A stretch of 64,000 bases of DNA from Lentzea waywayandensis. Lineage in GTDB: Bacteria; Actinomycetota; Actinomycetes; Mycobacteriales; Pseudonocardiaceae. The notes beneath the pieces were generated by a model that was not told the DNA's origin, ran no database searches, and was given only the letters and a program-made list of their open reading frames with translations. Below, piece after piece: positions 60,971-64,000 of the stretch. The first letter of the stretch is position 1; every line of letters starts with the position of its first letter. The position numbers and the translations under genes are program-made. Where the stretch lies: NCBI RefSeq assembly GCF_900115955.1, contig NZ_FOYL01000002.1:434001-498000 (forward strand). The letters are read 5' to 3'.

Positions 60971-63107
60971 AGGTCAGCTCCAGCAGCCGGCCGGCGGCCA
61001 CGGGATGCCGGGCGAGCAGGCCGGGGAACAACTGCGCCACGAACGCGCTGGCGGCATCTCCCGCCGGCACGGCGTGCACCACGTCCGCGAACTCCTGGAC
61101 CTCCTGCAGGAAGCCGGGGACACCCCACCGCACGGCCAGGTCGCAGGTCTCGGCGACCAGGGCGTCGGCGTGCGCGGCCTCGCCCGCGGCCCGCCATCCC
61201 GTCGCCGCGAAGAACCGCCAGGGCAGCACGGCGGGATTGACCACACCCATGTCCAGCAGACAGCGGCCGCAATCGAGGAAGGCCCCGGTCGCGGTCTCGG
61301 GTTCCGTCACCAGCGCGACCAGCCCGTGGGCGAACAACCGCCAGGCATGCGCCAGGCCGGGTGCGCCCTCGGCCGGTGGCTCGCTGACCAGCGCCTGGCG
61401 GGCGTCGTCGACCAGGTCGGCCGCGAGCAGCAGCACCACCTCCAGCACGAGATGCCGCGCGCTGAGCAAGGGAGACCAGCAGCCGCGCGGCAGTTCCGCC
61501 TCCACGCCGGCCAGATCCTCCGCCGCCGCGACGACACTCCCCTGCCGCAACCGCACCGCGCAGCGCAGCATCATCGCCTCGGCCACGGCGACCCGAGCGC
61601 CGTACCGGCGGCCGTCCACGAGAACGGCCTCGATTCCGGCCAGTGCGGTCTCGTACTCGGCGGTCCAGGACAACACCTCGGCCGCCGCGATGCGAGGTGT
61701 CAGAGGACCTGGGCCGCGCACGGCCAGCGCCCGGGTCGCCAGTGCCACCGCGGCCGCACCGTCCCGTCCACCACGGGCCAGGTGCCAGGCCGCAATCCCT
61801 TGGCACACCGGATCTTCAGGCGAGTCCGGGAGCGGCCGCACGGCGGGGACACCGAGTTCGGCCGGCTCGCCCGCGACGCTCACGACGTACCAGTGGAGAC
61901 CCCTGAGCGCCTCCTGCTCGGACTCGGCCAGATCCGGATGCGCGAGCGCGGTCTCGATCGCACGCCGGGACACCCTGAAGTTCTCCCGGCAGGCCAGCAG
62001 GTCCGCCGCACGCAGACGCGGGCCCGACATCGCCGGGCCGGTCATGTGCAGGACCTGCACCAGGCGCCGATCACCGGCCTCCGGCGCGTGGTCCAGTTCG
62101 CACTGCGAGAGCTGGATCAGGACGTCCGCGCGGGTCGCGGGGTCCGCGGGCTCGCTCAGCGCCCGGATCAGCAGCCGGGCCGCGCCCGCCGTCCTTCCCG
62201 CGGTGGCCAGCACTCGGGCTTCCCGCTGAAGCACCAGCCGGGCCCACTCCGCGCCGACCGGTGGTGCCTCGAGCAGGATCGCACTCATCTGCTCGAACCC
62301 GAGCGCGGCCTGATGACCGAGCACCGCCGCTCTGGACCGCAGCTCGTTCCGCTGGTCAGCGCTCATCGCGGCGAGCACGGCACGGGCCACACCGTCGGTC
62401 AGCCTCGGCTCGTCGGCCGCGACCAGTCCGAGTCCGCGCAACCTCGTCATCGCCCGATCGGCGAGCCCGCGGTCCAGGTCCGCCAGTTCACGCGCCGGCG
62501 ACCCTTCGAAGTGCCCGCCGCACACCGCCATGGCGCGCAGCAACGTGATGTCCACATCGGACATCAGGTGCAGTGTTCGCGCGATCCGGTCCTCGTCCAC
62601 CGCGGGCTCGGGCAGGCGAACGACGTACCAGGGCGACGCGGTGACCGAGCCGTCCTCGGCAAGCTCGGCGAGCACGTCCTCCGCCGCCGTGCCGAGTCCG
62701 GCGTTGGCCAGGACCACCACCACCGGGGCGCGATGGATCCTGCGCAGCAGGGCGCGGAGCCAGCCGACCGAGCTCTCGTCCAGCCACTGCGCGTCGTCGA
62801 GCACTAGCACGAGCGGCCCGGCTTCGAGAAGGACACGGCACCGCTCCGTCATCGAACGGTCCGGGTCGGCTCCCAGATCAGCCAGGACCCTGGCGAGCAC
62901 GGCACCGTCCAGAGTGGACTCGACGGCCGACGCGCGAGCGGCGATCAGGCGGGTTCCCTGCCGGGTCACGTGATCGGCGATTCGGCCCAGCAGTGCGGTG
63001 CGGCCCGACCCCGGCGGCCCGGTCACCTCGAACACGGCTCCGCCACCGCGACGCAGGCTTCTGACGAGCTCGGTGACGAGTTCCTGTTCGCTGATTCTCC
63101 TGGTCAC
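60963..63107 (-). CDS. LAL-like STAND protein without DNA-binding domain
   Basis: 714 residues. The N-terminal domain aligns in layout with the other two LAL proteins, with Walker B VLVLDDAQWLDE, but Walker A reads GPPGSGRT (30-37), with Arg in place of the essential Lys. The helical repeat region follows, and the protein ends LARHPVAAGRLLELTCG with no LuxR HTH. It is therefore likely to bind nucleotide poorly and not DNA directly, and could act as a partner or inhibitor of the downstream LAL. Frame and codon use are intact, so it is not an obvious pseudogene. Next upstream is the third LAL gene, 47 bp away. Confidence 0.85.
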   Translation of the reverse strand: MTRRISEQELVTELVRSLRRGGGAVFEVTGPPGSGRTALLGRIADHVTRQGTRLIAARASAVESTLDGAVLARVLADLGADPDRSMTERCRVLLEAGPLVLVLDDAQWLDESSVGWLRALLRRIHRAPVVVVLANAGLGTAAEDVLAELAEDGSVTASPWYVVRLPEPAVDEDRIARTLHLMSDVDITLLRAMAVCGGHFEGSPARELADLDRGLADRAMTRLRGLGLVAADEPRLTDGVARAVLAAMSADQRNELRSRAAVLGHQAALGFEQMSAILLEAPPVGAEWARLVLQREARVLATAGRTAGAARLLIRALSEPADPATRADVLIQLSQCELDHAPEAGDRRLVQVLHMTGPAMSGPRLRAADLLACRENFRVSRRAIETALAHPDLAESEQEALRGLHWYVVSVAGEPAELGVPAVRPLPDSPEDPVCQGIAAWHLARGGRDGAAAVALATRALAVRGPGPLTPRIAAAEVLSWTAEYETALAGIEAVLVDGRRYGARVAVAEAMMLRCAVRLRQGSVVAAAEDLAGVEAELPRGCWSPLLSARHLVLEVVLLLAADLVDDARQALVSEPPAEGAPGLAHAWRLFAHGLVALVTEPETATGAFLDCGRCLLDMGVVNPAVLPWRFFAATGWRAAGEAAHADALVAETCDLAVRWGVPGFLQEVQEFADVVHAVPAGDAASAFVAQLFPGLLARHPVAAGRLLELTCG

Positions 63108-63154
63108 GCGAAACTTCGGGCCCGCTGAAGCCGATCGCTGGTCACATCGCGAGA

Positions 63155-64000
63155 CTATTTGTTCCCATATGAGACGTCAACGAAAACCGTGCGAACAGGC
63201 GGAGGCGTCTCGATAGCGGACAACGCCGCCGGCAACCCGCCGCGGCCCTGCACGCCGAGCTTGCGGTAGGCGTTGGTCAGGTGCTTCTCCACGACCCGCA
63301 CACCCACCTGCATGAGGTCCGCGATCTCCTGGTTGGAACGGCCCGCCAGCGCGAGCTCCACGACGCGCTGCTGCGCACCCGTCAGGTCGCGTCCGCCGTC
63401 GCCCTGCTCCACTCGTGCGACCAGCGGACTCTCCCCGCATTCGACGGCCACCGCCGAGGCGCGTTCCACGCAGTGACGGTCCCCTGTCCGCGTGCCCACC
63501 CGCCACAGCGCCCTGGCCAGTTCGAACCGGTTGGCCGAGTCGTCGAGAACGCTCACGGCCTGCCGCAGCATCGCGACCCCGGCGTCCCCCTCGGTCATCG
63601 ATCCGAGGTGGCACAAGGCTTTGCCGACGCCGGCCGCCGAGCCCCACTCCACCGCGAGCGCGTGCTGCTCTTCTGCCAGCTCCAGCGCCGCCGCGACGTC
63701 GCCCAGGCGCCACAGGATCCGGGCCGCCTCCGAACGCCACGGGTACAGCACGGGATTGCGCCAGCCGAGGTCCCGCAACCGGCTGCCGGCGTCCCTGAGG
63801 TGGGCCAGCCCGGTGTGGAGATCCATGGCCGCCACGCCGGCAGCGCCACACAGCATCTGGTGCGCGACCGACAGCGCCGGGATGTGCGTCTGCTCCTTGA
63901 GCAACGGCACCAACCGGCTGACGAGGTGGTCGTCGCGGGTCTCCCAGGCGACCGAGGCGAGCGTCACCAGCACCTCGGAGGCGAGTCCGTGAGGCCCCGC
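63155..64000 (-). CDS. LAL-family regulator, C-terminal part (runs off the window)
   Basis: The frame is open to the end of the window, so the N-terminal ATPase domain lies outside. What is visible is a helical repeat region (PLLKEQTHIPALSVAHQMLC, VLYPWRSEAARILWRLGD and so on) and a complete LuxR HTH (LTGAQQRVVELALAGRSNQE, then VRVVEKHLTNAYRKLGV). It strongly resembles the C-terminus of the LAL at 58580, so the two are paralogues. Same strand and close spacing suggest a three-gene regulatory operon. Confidence 0.85.
   Translation of the reverse strand, partial: AGPHGLASEVLVTLASVAWETRDDHLVSRLVPLLKEQTHIPALSVAHQMLCGAAGVAAMDLHTGLAHLRDAGSRLRDLGWRNPVLYPWRSEAARILWRLGDVAAALELAEEQHALAVEWGSAAGVGKALCHLGSMTEGDAGVAMLRQAVSVLDDSANRFELARALWRVGTRTGDRHCVERASAVAVECGESPLVARVEQGDGGRDLTGAQQRVVELALAGRSNQEIADLMQVGVRVVEKHLTNAYRKLGVQGRGGLPAALSAIETPPPVRTVFVDVSYGNK

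Noticed and set aside
1..64000. CRISPR arrays, tRNA or rRNA genes, insertion sequences
   Set aside because: No regularly spaced direct repeats, no cloverleaf-like segments with a conserved T-arm, no transposase motifs or terminal inverted repeats were seen on reading.

Overview
The window is high-GC actinobacterial DNA, most likely from a member of the Pseudonocardiaceae such as Lentzea, Lechevalieria or Saccharothrix. That placement is an inference from GC-rich codon use, GTG starts, arabinogalactan-type cell-wall genes, a mycothiol-dependent enzyme family, LAL regulators and the secondary metabolism. I see no rRNA, tRNA, CRISPR array or insertion sequence.

Left part (1-30.7 kb), mostly chromosomal genes. 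A small type VII secretion substrate operon (236-1925) is followed by DUF1963, DUF4241-like and ADP-ribosylglycohydrolase genes and a secreted repeat protein. From about 6.3 to 22.1 kb lies a cell-envelope block: two DUF3068 proteins flanking a degenerate amidase, a methyltransferase, a GT4 glycosyltransferase, a DUF2613 mini-protein, a GT-C-like membrane protein, a flippase, the arabinofuranosyltransferase AftD, another methyltransferase and a VWA protein. Its content parallels the M. tuberculosis Rv0224c-Rv0236A neighbourhood (recalled, not searched). A decayed acyltransferase remnant sits inside it at 11.7-12.6 kb. After this come lipoproteins and secreted hydrolases, then a MarR regulator divergent from an amidohydrolase, with a clear palindromic operator between them.

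Right part (about 30.1-64 kb), a biosynthetic gene cluster for what appears to be a prenylated p-aminobenzoate (PABA) alkaloid. One eight-gene, translationally coupled minus-strand operon (47.4 to 38.6 kb) encodes prenyl diphosphate synthase, P450, UbiA prenyltransferase, arylamine N-acetyltransferase family protein, PabA-PabB fusion, PabC, AurF-like N-oxygenase and class II DAHP synthase. Separate units hold a geranyl-diphosphate-type C-methyltransferase plus a second methyltransferase, and a complete-looking IspH-Dxs-IspG isoprenoid supply operon. A P450 lacking the I-helix acid, a P450 plus O-carbamoyltransferase pair, and a carboxylic acid reductase plus GMC oxidoreductase pair complete the enzymes. 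This is the enzyme logic known for benzastatin-type alkaloids: geranylated PABA, N-hydroxylation, O-acetylation, P450 cyclisation through the nitrogen. The reductase and carbamoyltransferase suggest a product whose carboxyl is reduced and which carries a carbamate; I know of no such compound.

Regulation and export occupy 55.3-64 kb: a Cys-rich LuxR-type protein, a small unknown protein, an MFS exporter with a StrR-like regulator, and three STAND/LAL genes. The middle one of these lacks the DNA-binding domain and has an altered Walker A motif. Two divergent promoter regions in the cluster (47.5-47.7 and 51.0-51.17 kb) carry copies of the same element, about 85 percent identical with no gaps over 114 bp, including an identical TTGACA-N18-CAGGAT arrangement. 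They probably tie the main operon, the methyltransferases, one P450 and the MEP genes into one regulon.
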